From positions 4,623,501 through 4,687,500 of the forward strand of contig CAMRHE010000035.1 in the NCBI GenBank assembly GCA_947044405.1: DNA of 64,000 nt. Direction: 5' to 3'. Of the stretch, positions 34,138 to 45,310 are shown piece after piece. The notes beneath the pieces are model-generated. The model was not told the DNA's origin and made no database searches. It was given only the letters and a program-made list of their open reading frames with translations. The translations under genes were made by a program, and so were the position numbers. Origin of the DNA: Leptodactylus fallax. Its lineage: Eukaryota > Chordata > Amphibia > Anura > Leptodactylidae. Numbering within the stretch: position 1 is the first letter of the stretch; every line of letters starts with the position of its first letter.

Positions 34138-35061
34138 CAGGGGCGTAACTACCAGGGTAGCAGCAGTAGCGGCTGCCACAGGGCCCGGGACATTCGGGGG
34201 CCCCCGATGCTTTTTTTTGTAATAAGCCGTTACCTGCTGGAGTAACTCCAGCAGGTAACAGGCCCTATTTACTTAACAATCCCCGCTCCTGCCCATGACC
34301 GCCTGCGCTTCCCATTCTGCAGAGGCAGAGGTGACTGTGAGCAGGAGTGGGGATCGGTAAGTGAGGCATTATACTCAGACCCCCGAGTATAATGATCGGA
34401 GGGCCAGGGGAGGTGAGGGAACATAAAAAACACTGTAACTTACCACTCCTACGCTCTGCAGGCATCGGGCCTGTTTGGTGACATCACGTGGGCCAGGCCA
34501 GCGTCATTATGCGTCGTGATGCCAGCCCGACCCACGTGAGATCTGGTCCAATATTGAAGATGGCCGAAGTAGTGGGGTGTGCGCCGGAGCCAGGGAGAAG
34601 GAGGTAACATTGTTTTTTTTGTTTGTATCCTCCCCTGAGTCTCCGATCATTATACTCTGGAGTCTGAAAAGACCCCAGAGTGTAATAATTATTTATGGGT
34701 GGTCCACAATGGGGCATAATACTGTGTGCAGGGGCCACTATGGGGCATAATAGCGTGTGTAGGGGCCACTATGGGGCATAATACTGTGTGCAGTGGCCAC
34801 TATGGTGCATAATACTGTGTGCAGGGGCCACTATGGGGCATAATACTGTGTGCAGGGGCCACTATGGGGCATAATACTGTGTGCAGGGGCCACTATGTGG
34901 CATAATACTGTGTGCAGAGGCCACTATGGGGCATAATACTGCGTGCAGGGACCTCTATGGAGGAATGCGGTTTGTGTGGGGGGTTGGGGCAGCTGTTCAG
35001 GTGGGGGGACCCCATGTCAAATGTTCACCTTGGGGCCCAGCCATTCCTAGTTACGCCACTG
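34138..35061. mobile_element. hAT-like nonautonomous element with 8-bp duplication
   Basis: Ends CAGGGGCGTAACTA and, in reverse complement, CAGTGGCGTAACTA. The 8-bp CCTCCACT lies directly outside both ends (34130-34137 and 35062-35069), the duplication length of hAT elements. The interior has a GTTACCTGCTGGAG/CTCCAGCAGGTAAC hairpin (34230-34260) and a 31-bp minisatellite. There is no transposase, so mobility would have needed one in trans. A fragment of the same family lies at 640-784. Confidence 0.9.
34708..34975 (+). repeat. 31-bp minisatellite, GGCCACTATGGGGCATAATA type
   Basis: About eight units with an exact 31-bp step over most of the array (for example 34861, 34892, 34923). This is the most regular array in the window and the best sample of the core shared with the arrays at 23.3 and 41.9 kb. 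Confidence 0.92.
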
Positions 35062-35197
35062 CCTCCACTATACCTTCATATACCACAGATTTTTTTCTTA
35101 AAAAAAATTGTGGCATGCCCAAATGGACTCTGTATGAATGGAGGAACTTTCCAAGCGCAATAAGCCCTTATTGCATTTAAATGTGCCGCTCATTTAA

Positions 35198-35571
35198 AGA
35201 GGACCTTTCACGTCCTCAAGTATATGCTGTTTTACATACCGCTAGAAAGGAACGCTCCCTCTGACTGTACAGGCTATGGATGAGTTCTGTCAGGGAGGGC
35301 ATTCCTTACCGCCCAGTGATGATGCTGAGCTGTGAGGAACGCCCCCTCAGTACAGCGCTATGGAGGAATACTCTCGGGGAGGGCATTCCTCACAGCACAG
35401 GTAGACTGTCAGGAACGCCCTTCTGACGATGGAGTACAGAACTACCGGCACCGATAGCTCCAGCCCTGGGGCCACGTAACGGGAAAGGAGACAACGCGCT
35501 GAATTCAGCGCACTGTCTGATTTCTAGTGGTATGTAAAACAGCATATACATGAGAACGTGAAAGGTCGTCT
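35198..35571. mobile_element. Second copy of the AGAGGACCTTTC MITE
   Basis: Left TTAA at 35194-35197. The right end reads, in reverse complement, AGACGACCTTTCACGTTCTC, and the expected TTAA has become ATAA. Shorter inside than the copy at 26724, missing part of the centre. Confidence 0.8.
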
Positions 35572-36173
35572 ATAAGCAACCAATCGACCATTGCCAGGCA
35601 GCTGATTTAATGCATTCAGATTTGACTGCAGACATTTTTGATAAATTACATGGGGCAGTAATGGAGCAGCAAATATAAACAGATATGATTCTTGCAGCAG
35701 GTTTATCAAAATTGTGGAGAATGGTTTTAGACAACGACACTCACACTAAAACCACATGCCACCTTTCCTCCCCCACATGAAATATTTTGCTTGATAAAAG
35801 AGAAAGCAAAGGGGAATATGCAGTCTTCTGTAAAAATTTTAGGTTTAATATATACAAAAAAGTACAGTACTTAGCCAAAAAATTTGAATGGACCAAAAAT
35901 GGACTAATTTTTGTTATTTTACGCAAATTTTTCTTTCCCACCTTCCAGGAGCCATACTTTTTTTTAATCTTTTCATCAATATAGCCATGTGCAGGCTTGT
36001 GGGACAAGGTGTTATTTGTAATGGCACCATTTAATTTTTTTATACAATGTACTGCAAAAAAAAAAATCTATGTGGGGTGAAATGATAAAAAAATGTGTTT
36101 TATCATAGGTTTTATGGGTTTAATTTTTACATAAAAGTTTATCTGACTAAGAAATCCCATATTTGAATACTCT
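35572..36173. other. Noncoding with a TTAA-element fragment
   Basis: 35930-36170 is similar to the left part of 27394-28350 (CCACCTTCCAGGAGCCATAC versus CCACCTTCCAAACCCCATAA, and ATGGCACCATTTAAT versus ATGGTACCATTTAGT). 35835-35878 repeats the 33.3-kb motif. No gene. Confidence 0.5.
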
Positions 36174-36413
36174 GTTAGACCTGGGCCCCAAATGGTCCCA
36201 CGCGGTGTTTTACAGTCCCTGCAAAGTAGATGGGATTCTAGAGAATCTCATCCACACATTGCGGAAAAATAACCGTTGCGTTTTTAGAAATCGCAGCATG
36301 TCAATTATACCTACGGAAATGTTGGCGGTTTCCCTATAGGTATAATTGAAGCAGAAAGTCCATGTTTCCCATAGTGCTTTTTCGCTGCGGCCTTCTAAAT
36401 GGGGCCTTAGCCT
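36174..36413 (-). mobile_element. MITE, inverted relative of 37155-37454
   Basis: On the reverse strand it starts GGCTAAGGCCCCATTTAGAA, runs through GCCGCAGCGAAAAAGCACTA, TTCAATTATACCTATAGGGA and AAATCGCAACATGTC-like text, the same order as the forward element at 37155. Short end similarity; no duplication seen. Confidence 0.65.
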
Positions 36414-37154
36414 TAAAGAATTTCGATTTAATAAAGCTGGCCCTGCATTTAGGACACCCATATATCAGACAGAATGTAGAGCAGCTACAAATTGTGTCAA
36501 ATTGTATTACATTAACAGCACATCAATTTCAATAGGAACTGTATAACAATACATTTGCTCCAGGTACCTGAGCAGAATATGTTATTTCACACTTATCTGT
36601 TGGGTGCAATTATAACCCTACTAATAAAAAAAAATGTTCAAAGCTGACAACACCTAAAAATAAATTGTGTTACAATTCATTTTGTTTAAAGATAAACAAA
36701 AATTCAGTATATATTTATATGGACAAGAGCAAATTTTTGACAGAGTTGCAACTCTACAGTAATTGGAAAGCAATGCATACAACATTCATGTTAAACCAGC
36801 TTGATTCCAGTAATACACATTCATTCTGTACATATTACAAATAATTGTGAATTATTTGTGCGCTCATGCTGAAGCCTTCCACAAGTATCTTCATGGTACA
36901 TTATGTCTAGTCATTTCAGCAACAAAAGAAAACTTGAAAATACAGTAAATGACTAATATCTCATGATGATAAAATACACAAAAATAGGTTAAACAGTTTT
37001 ATTTACATAGATGTAAAGAATAACTATGAATACAGGACTTGAAGATTATTGTTACATTTATTATTGGGAATTACAACTTTACAAGTTTATTTGATAAGTA
37101 CTCCTGGTTGTGATACTTGTTCTTGACACAGTGTTGGCTCAGATGAAGACTAAA
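36414..37154. other. Noncoding AT-rich spacer
   Basis: No gene or clear repeat. It separates two inverted MITE copies. Confidence 0.4.
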
Positions 37155-37454
37155 GCTAAGGTCCTACATAGGGGGCCGCAGTGAAAAAGCGCTGCAGCAA
37201 AAACCGTGGCGGAAAAGCATTGCGGTTTTTCCCACAGTGCTTTTCAGAGAAAGGAAACCTCTGCATACTTTCTGCTTCAATTATACCTATAGGGAAAGTG
37301 CTGGCATTTCCGTAGATATAATTGACATGCTGCGATTTCCAAAACCGAGACGATTTTGGAAATCGCAGCATTTCCACTGCACTTATTTTTTTTTATGTGT
37401 GTATGGGATTCGCTAAAACATGGCAAGTTTACGCCACGTGGGACCCCGGCCTAA
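37155..37454 (+). mobile_element. MITE, GCTAAGGTCCTACA end
   Basis: Contains GCGGTTTTTCCCACAGTGCT, TTCAATTATACCTATAGGGA and an internal hairpin GCTGCGATTTCCAAAAC / GTTTTGGAAATCGCAGC. The right end in reverse complement is CTTAGGCCGGGGTCCCACGT. The inverted relative is at 36174. Confidence 0.65.
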
Positions 37455-37769
37455 GGCTACATTCACACAACAGTGATTAATGGCTGTGTGACGTTTTTTT
37501 TTTTTTTTTTAATGGACGTGACATGGCAGCATTGAATTCAACATCAGTAAATGGGGGTTATTCACATGACCATCATTTTGACGGTCTGTTGTAATGGACC
37601 ATCAAAATATAGGTCATGTCCTATTTTTGTCCGTTTTCACAGATCCCTCCTTGCACTAAAATGTATGGGAATCCCTGAAAACGGTTGCCCCTTGGGTGCA
37701 AAATGGCCATGAACAATGGACATTTTTTTTATGGCCATTTTGCACCTCTATTGTTTGAATGTAGCCTAA
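37452..37769. mobile_element. MITE, TAAGGCTACATTCAC ends
   Basis: The right end in reverse complement is TTAGGCTACATTCAAAC. It abuts the previous MITE, sharing its last bases. Interior motifs (ATGGCCATGAACAATGGACA, GCCCCTTGGGTGCAAAATGG) recur near 44490-44640. Noncoding. Confidence 0.7.
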
Positions 37770-38608
37770 GTCCTGTGAAAGGTCCTGGTAGCTCACGTCT
37801 GATATCATTTGAAACCTGGAAGACGTAATTTCTAATCAAAATCTTACCCAACATTCCTTGCTCAGTAGTCCTATTGTTTTGTGTTTCTGACATTCCTACA
37901 TTTGTATGACTAATTCCCTTTAGCTGACCTGGCTTGTGTGTAAAAAAGTCACAAAGCTCATGTTTGCAACTAATGCCACCCTCTCCACTTTCCTGAAGGG
38001 AGTTATGGTGTGGGTCTGGTGTGGGCCATTGCTTCGGTCAGATTTATCATCATTTATGCCATGTTTTCTAGAATAAATAATATCTGATGCTATGAGTTGC
38101 GTATATTTCAGTGTAGTTACATGGCCGCTGGAGGAAGTGCCTGATTTATGAGAAGCAGTGTGCTTTGTCCCAAATTAGACACGTTCTTTGGTAGTGCAGG
38201 GATTATCAAGACTGGCATACAAGATATCATTCTTGATATATAACTCTCAAGGTTTAAATCATATTTGTTAGTAATTGGTATTTTATTAGACTCGCCAATA
38301 CACAAATAAATAACATGACAAGATGCTTGATTACATTTATGTATGATGACATAGATATGTGACTTCACATATTTTATTTATACAGTAGTTTGCTAAATTG
38401 GTAAAATGTAATGCAGACAAGAAACCTGTATACACCCTTTGGGCAAAACATATATTAGGTATTATACTTTCTGACAGCTTGAGTGCTGTTGCATGACCCA
38501 GGAATTCAAAGACTATCAAAGAAAATACCAGAACCATGCACCTCACTTCAGGCTCTGCCCTAGGAATAACACTGTGTTTTGCCAAGGCTGTTCTTTTGAG
38601 GTTCCTTC
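37770..38608. other. Noncoding spacer
   Basis: No gene or repeat recognised. The last five bases (CCTTC) may be the left target duplication of the next LTR. Confidence 0.4.
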
Positions 38609-39311
38609 TGTAGTGTCCCACTGGCAACACCACAACATGGTCTACGTTTAATTTGTGCCTTGCATTATTTGTTTTGGACTGTTGTATTTACATTGTGTAA
38701 CCTATACTTTAATGGGTTGAACCACTGTGGAGTGGGAGCTGAGAGTTGATACAACCCAAATAGAGAGTTCTGGGTTGGTGGAGGATACCAAGATTCTTCT
38801 CCTGTCCTTTGAACAGAGAGGAAGTTGATAGTTTGAGCCAGAGTCTAGGCTAGCCTGGAACAAGCTCCAACTAGGCCAGTTACGCATCATTCCAGCAGTC
38901 AGAAAATGGAAATAATCCCTGCTCGGCCTGCTAAACAGAGAGGATTGTGGACGATAAGAATCTGAGGATGTGGTATATGGATTTCAGTGACACAACTCTG
39001 CCTACCCCCCTGGGCAGACAAGGAAATCCTACACCCCGCAGAGGGAATATGTAGAGACTTTGTGGATTTTGTGAGTACTACACACTAACTAAGGTGAAGA
39101 TTGCCCCAGCAAGGGAGATGTGGACTGTAAAATGGGTGCACCATCAATCAGGTCAGCTATTAACCTACAGCGGTAAGGCCATAAGTATTGTACCTACAGA
39201 AATTGAATGTTTCAACTGGTTCTACCTCAAGTAAAGACTGTAAGTTACCTTGTTATTGCAAGCTTCTTGTCTTCTGAGTCTTATTCCTGTACGGCCATCA
39301 TGGTCACTACA
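38609..39311 (+). mobile_element. Probable gypsy-type solo LTR, TGTAGTGTCCCA type
   Basis: 703 bp beginning TGTAGTGTCCCACTGGCAAC and ending CATGGTCACTACA. Flanks are CCTTC and ACTTC (four of five bases the same). The ends form TGTAGTG...CACTACA, a perfect 7-bp inverted pair. No internal coding. Confidence 0.65.
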
Positions 39312-39316
39312 ACTTC

Positions 39317-41553
39317 CATCAAGTTCACATTAGCTGACAACAACTAGTACATGCACAAAGGAAATACCACCACCACCATCAGGTACCCTGCATTCCCCCT
39401 CAGCACTGCACCAGTCCAGGAAAAGAGCTGGAGGAGTTGGTCAAGTTTCTAGTTTTTCAAAGACTTTTCAGACATTTTTGTCTGTATTTTCATGTGTTTC
39501 TAGTCTTATAGTGAAATCTATGGACAGATACCTGAAAGATGCCATACCTAGAGCATACTGCATTTAAAAAAAAAAAAATCACAAAGATCCCATGCATATG
39601 ACTGTAGGGTCTGTATGTGAAGGTTAAAACAGGACAAACAGCACACAAATGGCATACATGTGCAGTCTCTTTTTTCCATAGACCCTATTAAACAGAAGGA
39701 CCGAGACACAAAAAATTGACAGAAAAATGGTCCTAGAGACCCCACATGAATCTGTAAATAATACAGCTGTGTGCATGGGGCCATTGAAATTAATAGATCT
39801 ATATGCTATTCATTGTTATGGATCTGTAATAAAAGATAGCACACAGACCAAACATAAGCTTGTGTTCTTGGGGCCCTACCCCAAAAAGGCACTAAGAGTG
39901 AATAAATATTTCCCACCACCAAAAGTACACTGAATGTAGTGTGTTTCATATTTACTTTTTGTCTATTCACAAAATGCCATAAAAAAACACAGCAAATAAC
40001 ATGATTTTCCTAAAAATGATCAATAAAACTGAGGTGTAGTATAAATTATTGAAGCCAATATGTTGAAGAGATCTATAGTTTCTAGTGAACATTAAAATAT
40101 TATTTGATATTCCATTATAATCAAACTAATTCATTGGAGTGTACAAAAATATGTGCTAGCATATGGCTATTTGCACATTTGTAGTAACACTGTTCTTCAC
40201 AAATGAAATTTCAATCTATTCAAAGCTAAGGACTTATTCACGTGCTCAAATTCACAGACAAAATGCTTCCCTATAAATTATAGTGGATACATAGAGATGT
40301 ATGGAGACAAATTATTTTTCCACAAATCAACTGAGATATGCTCTATTGGTCCATTTTGCAGACCACTGATGACCAGTAACTTCTACGGGCTCATAAAAAT
40401 CACAGACAGACAGGGATGTCAATCATGTGCTGTCATTTTTCACAGACCTAGAGATATAGAAAAATATGAGAAATAAAAAGAAAGGAAAAACAGACTAACC
40501 AGAGTCAGCACACGATAATAAGCCCTAATACAACAAAAGACTATAAATTTAGTGTGGTGTGAAATGTCATAAAACCCTCATCAACCAGGTTACAGGAAAT
40601 ATCTGCTTGAACTAATGAGTTGTTTGTAGCAAACTGTATTTTTATACATAAACCTCTGCAATGTATATGGGTGCATCTGAAAACTACTCTAGTCATATTT
40701 ACCAGATAGAGCAGTTTTTTTCTTTGTTACCATAGGCACAGCTATGGATTTTTCTGCAAGTCCCACGCTTACTTACCGAGAAAAAGAAATCAGCTGTCAA
40801 GTTCTCATCAGCTTTCACATAATGCACATTTCTAAAAGTACTAAAAGTATTATTGATATTCTAGTTGAATATGAGTAATTATAGGGTTCTTATGATATAT
40901 TCAGGATGCACATTTTTCATGTTCAAGCATTTGTAGTTGTATTTAATAACAGGGGACCGATGTGAAACCATTTGAAAAATGTGTTAAGTTACATCCAAAA
41001 AAAATAAAAAAATTACATTTGTATAAATGAAATTGTTTGCAACTTCAAATGATGATATACCTACCGCAGTTTGAAAAATCTTACATCAAACTATCTAGTC
41101 TTAGGCTTCCTTCACATGTAGTATATATGAAGCAATATTTTTAGGCTTGTAAAAAATGCCATGAAAATCATGCATTTTGACAAGTGTTTTGTTAGGTTTT
41201 TTGGTCTCACATTTTTTCAGCCATTTTCCCATAGATTTTTTTCTATAGGAAAGGAAAATATCTGAAAAAGCATACATGCTCCTTATTAACTTACAGCTAA
41301 CATCTGCATGCATGTTTTCTTTCTGACAAACATGCAGCAAAAATGCCCACAAAAACACTGCAAAAACACAATATTTTACCGAAAAAAAAGATTGTGCAAA
41401 ACCACACATTGACCGGGAACACACTAGGCAACTTCGCTAGAAGTTACTCATGGAGATTTACAGTTACAGCATAATGGATCATCCACATACTGTGTAAGTA
41501 TTTAAAAAAATAGCAGCACAAAGTGCTTTTGGCTGTGTGTAGTCTTACCCTAT
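39317..41553. other. Noncoding stretch, some MITE-like remnants
   Basis: No gene. Pieces at 39460-39880, 40230-40450 and 41101-41430 look like old dispersed elements of the 'AAGGCTTCCTTCACATG' type, but no pair of ends can be closed. The rest is AT-rich and unremarkable. Confidence 0.4.
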
Positions 41554-41849
41554 ATCCGTGATGGCAAACCTATGGCACGCGTGCAAGAGAGGGCACGCAG
41601 AGCCCTCTCAGTTGGCACGTGTGCCATCGCCATGATCGCTCACTAACGGGGAATCTGGCACAAGATTCCCCGTTAGTGAACGATTGCTTCTTTCAGCTGT
41701 ATGTGCACTGAAAGCTGTCAGTGTAAGCCGCGGTCCACAGAGTAACCTTTGCCCCGGCACAGGCGCGATGACATAAGTCATCAGCGCTGCGATCAGAAGA
41801 AGGAGGACGCTCTTCTTGAGACTGCAGCCATACTGAGTAAGTAGCATAA

Positions 41850-41989
41850 ACTTCTGTGTGGGGACCCACTATGAAGCATATACTACTGTGAGGGTGTCCA
41901 CTGTGAAGCATATAATACTGTGGGGGGGGGGACCAAAGTGGAGCATATAATACTGTGTGGGGGGCCTACTGTGGAGCATATACTACTGT
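41850..41989 (+). repeat. 32-bp minisatellite, left block
   Basis: Units GTGGAGCATATAATACTGTG at about 32-38 bp steps. It resumes at 42531 after the LTR. Confidence 0.8.
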
Positions 41990-42525
41990 TGTTATATTTC
42001 TCTCTGAACAGAATGGTAACAAACGTGAAAAACTGTTTTAGTTAAGAAATGCAAAGTAAACAAAGGCAGACAAAATAAATGAAAATCAAAGCAAAATAGG
42101 CAGGTGGACAATAGCAGGGGAATTATCCCTAACATCTTACCCTGGCTACACCTGCTTAGCGCCAGAGTTTTCCTCTGATAAGAGGACACCTCACAGGAAC
42201 CTAAATAGAGACCCTAGAAGTTAGCCCTAAAACGAACACCGGAGGACAATGTACACACACTCACAAAGCCCACTACACAGTCACCCTGACAGCTGGCCAG
42301 AGAGTAAACAGACAAGGCTAGTATACAGACTCAAACAGACTGTAGAACTACAGATCATAGGAATGGCTGAACACAAGAGTGCAACCAGCAGAGAACTGGA
42401 GAAAAGCCCCAGCTTAAATAGCACACCAGAGGGTGGGGCAGAACCTCATGGAAAAACCCCTCCCAAACCACAGTCTTTAGACATACAATAGTTAACCCTT
42501 GCCATCCCGGGCCGGCTGCCTAACA
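41990..42525 (-). mobile_element. Solo LTR inside the minisatellite
   Basis: On the reverse strand TGTTAGGCAGCC...AAATATAACA, 536 bp, with a TATTTAAG box (complement of about 42413-42420). Flanks ACTGT and ACTAT differ at one of five bases. Removing it rejoins the 32-bp array. Different family from the LTRs at 31.9 and 51-52 kb. Confidence 0.75.
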
Positions 42526-42530
42526 ACTAT

Positions 42531-42677
42531 GTGAGGGCCACTGTGGAGCATATAATACTGTGTGGGGGCCCACTGTCGAGCATATAATACTGTGTGGGGG
42601 CTCATTGTGGAGCATATAATACTGTCTGGGGGCCACCGTGGTGTGCATTGTACTGTGTGGGGGCCCTTCACTATTTA
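42531..42677 (+). repeat. 32-bp minisatellite, right block
   Basis: GAGCA recurs at 42546, 42578 and 42610, a 32-bp step. Ends at the TA used by the Tc1 insertion. Confidence 0.8.
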
Positions 42678-44279
42678 CAGTTGAAGTTGAACTTTTCAAC
42701 CTTTTGCAACATTTCAGGCTTCAAACATAAGGATATAAAATATTATTTTTTTGGTGAAGAATCAACAACAAGTGAGACACAATTGTGAAGTGGAATGAAA
42801 TTTATTGGTTATTTTAAACTTTTGTAAAAAATAAAAAACTGAAAAGTGGGGCGTGCAATATTATTCGCCCCTTTACTTTCAGTGCAGCAAACTCACTCCA
42901 GAAGTTCAGTGAGGATCTCTGAATGATCCAATGTTGTCCTAAATGACTGATGATGATAAATATAATCCACCTGTGTGTAATCAAGTCTCCGTATAAATGC
43001 ACCTGCTCTGTGATAGTCTCAGGGTTCTGTTTAAACCGCAGAGAGCATCATGAAGACCAAGGAACACACCAGGCAGGTCCGTGATACTGTTGTGGAGAAG
43101 TTTAAAGCCAGATTTGGATACAAAAAGATTTCCCAAACTTTAAACATCCCAAGGAGCACTGTGCAAGCGATCATATTGAAATGGAAGGAGTATCAGACCA
43201 CTGCAAATCTACCAAGACCCAGCCGTCCCTCTAAACTTTCATCTCAAACAAGGAGAAGACTGATCAGAGATGCAGCCAAGAGGCCCATGATCACTCTGGA
43301 TGAACTGCAGAGATCTACAGCTGAGGTGGGAGAGTCTGTCCATAGGACAACAATCAGTTGTACACTGCACAAATCTGGCTTTTATGGAAGAAAGCCATTT
43401 CTCAAAGATATCCATAAAAAGTCTTGTTTAAAGTTTTCCACAAGCCACCTGGGAGACACACCAAACATGTGGAAGAAGGTGCTCTGGTCAGATGAAACCA
43501 AAATCGAACTTTTTGGCCACAATGCAAAACGATATGTTTGGCGTAAAAGCAACACAGCTCATCACCCTGAACACACCATCCCCACTGTCAAGCATGGTGG
43601 TGGCAGCATCCTGGTTTGGGCCTGCTTTTCTTCAGCAGGGACAGGGAAGATGGTTAAAATTGATGGGAAGATGGATGGAGCCAAATACAGGACCATTCTG
43701 GAAGAAAACCTGTTGGAGTCTGCAAAAGACCTGAGACTGGGGCGGAGATTTATCTTCCAACAAGACAATGATCCCAAACATAAAGCAAAATCTACAATGG
43801 AATGGTTCACAAATAAACGTATCCAGGTGTTAGAATGGCCAAGTCAAAGTCCAGACCTGAATCCAATCGAGAATCTGTGGAAAGAGCTGAAAACTGCTGT
43901 TCACAAACGCTCTCCATCCAACCTCACTGAGCTCGAGCTGTTTTCCAAGGAAGAATGGGCAAGAATTTCAGTCTCTCGATGTGCAAAACTGATAGAGACA
44001 TACCCCAAGCGACTTGCAGCTGTAATCGTAGCAAAAGGTGGCGCTACAAAGTATTAACTTAAGGGGGCCGAATAATTTGGCACGCCCCACTTTTCAGTTT
44101 TTTATTTTTTACAAAAGTTTAAAATATCCAATAAATTTCGTTCCACTTCACGATTGTGTCCCAATTGTTGATGATTCTTCAACAAAAAAAATTAAAATTT
44201 TATATCCTTATGTTTGAAGCCTGAAATGTTTCAAAAGGTTGAAAAGTTCAAGGGGGCCAAATACTTTTGCAAGGCACTG
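42678..44279 (+). mobile_element. Tc1/mariner element, left tip damaged
   Basis: Sister copy of 21591-23220. The right end matches fully (TA at 44280-44281). The left end has lost about 25 bases: after CAGTT it goes to GAAGTTGAACTTTTCAACC, skipping GCCTTGCGAAAGTATTCGG. The inner repeat near 42848 is kept. So the transposase frame is open but one end is probably not mobilisable. Confidence 0.92.
43050..44057 (+). CDS. Tc1-family transposase, open frame with a 4-residue deletion
   Basis: 335 residues from MKTKEHTRQV to GGATKY. Catalytic residues D148 ([10 protein letters not shown]), D239 ([10 protein letters not shown]) and E274 (PNPIENLW) keep DD34E spacing. The HTH KKISQTLNIPRSTVQAII is intact. 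Compared with the sister copy at 21984 it lacks VARR after LYGR (here FYGRKPFLKD), an in-frame 12-base loss near the end of the second HTH, a basic stretch that may matter for DNA binding or nuclear entry. The GRPR-like hook is degraded (PRPSRPSKLS). It has no premature stop, whereas the sister has one. Function is uncertain. Confidence 0.92.
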   Translation: MKTKEHTRQVRDTVVEKFKARFGYKKISQTLNIPRSTVQAIILKWKEYQTTANLPRPSRPSKLSSQTRRRLIRDAAKRPMITLDELQRSTAEVGESVHRTTISCTLHKSGFYGRKPFLKDIHKKSCLKFSTSHLGDTPNMWKKVLWSDETKIELFGHNAKRYVWRKSNTAHHPEHTIPTVKHGGGSILVWACFSSAGTGKMVKIDGKMDGAKYRTILEENLLESAKDLRLGRRFIFQQDNDPKHKAKSTMEWFTNKRIQVLEWPSQSPDLNPIENLWKELKTAVHKRSPSNLTELELFSKEEWARISVSRCAKLIETYPKRLAAVIVAKGGATKY

Positions 44280-44471
44280 TATATCACACAGTATCTGTTT
44301 TATAGCAGACATGTGATATTATTACAGGCTGTAATAACATTGCACGATCACTATAAAACAAATCCTGGTTAATTTAAGGTTAATTTGCTGTGTTAGCACT
44401 TTGCAATAATTTAGTGAGTTGTGGGTTGCAGTTTGGGCACTCGGTCTCTAAAAGGTTCGCCATCATCCGTG

Positions 44472-45310
44472 TGACACCCATTTCTTTTATAACGGGCATC
44501 ACACAATTGTCTTCATTCATGTGAATGGGGACTATTCATGTGACTGATAGGTAATGCTCTATTTTTGTCTGTTTTCATGGGTGCCTCCATACACTGTAAT
44601 GTCTGAGCGCCCCTTGGGTGCAAAAAGGCTGTGATTTTCATGGCTACCTCATTTTCATACCCATAACTTCTTTATATTTCCATTTATGGGATGCATAGGG
44701 CATCTTTTTTTTCGGGGCCAAGTGTACTTTATATTTATACCATTTTGTGGAATGTCTATTGCTTTCATCACTTTTTATTCTAATCAGAGGCGTAAAAAAC
44801 GTTGGTTTGTCACTTTTGATTTTTCTTCCCTCTACGGCATTCACCGTATGGGAAAAATATTTTTATAAGTTTGTAGACTGGGTGTTTTCAGACACAGTGA
44901 AAACCTAATGTGTATGTGTTTTGCAGTATTTTTTAAGTTTTATATATATTCTAGGGAAAGGTGATTTGAATTTTTCTTTTTATTATTATATTATTTTATT
45001 TTTCATTTTATTTAGATTTTTATTTTTTTTTTTTTTTATATTGCATTTATTAGACCCCCTAGGATTTTGAACCCCAGGCGGTCTGATCACTAATGCAATG
45101 CACTACAATTCTAATCCATTGCAATATATCAGCATTTGTATGACAGGCTGCATAGAGCAGCCTGTCATACAAATCATAGCCAGACAAGCCTGGAAGCTTT
45201 CAATAGGCTCCCGGCTCTTATGCAATGGATTGCCAGCCACAGATCACCAGCCCATGCGGCGTGCGGGCACTGATTACGGACATTAGTGTTGGGTCTCTGC
45301 TGTATAATAC
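44472..45310. repeat. MITE remnant followed by a TTAA-element fragment
   Basis: 44472-44640 is a relative of the MITE at 37452 (GCCCCTTGGGTGCAAAAAGG). 44640-45310 follows the course of 27780-28310 (ACCCATAACTTCTTTATATT, ATTGCTTTCATCACTTTTTA, TTTGAACCCCAGGCGGTCTG, CTAATGCAATGCACTACAAT). No TTAA ends visible. Noncoding. Confidence 0.6.

Larger units (their letters stand above)
41561..44464. mobile_element. hAT-like element, GATGGCGAACC ends, with three later insertions or expansions
   Basis: The left end reads ATGGCAAACCTATGGCACGC; the right end in reverse complement reads GATGGCGAACCTTTTAGAGA then CCGAGTGCCCAAACTGCAAC. ATCCGTG flanks both sides (41554-41560, 44465-44471). The original element contains a perfect 16-bp inverted pair (41641-41656 / 41663-41678) and a GC-rich part. 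It now holds a 32-bp array, a solo LTR (41990-42525) and a Tc1 copy (42678-44279). No hAT transposase. Confidence 0.78.
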
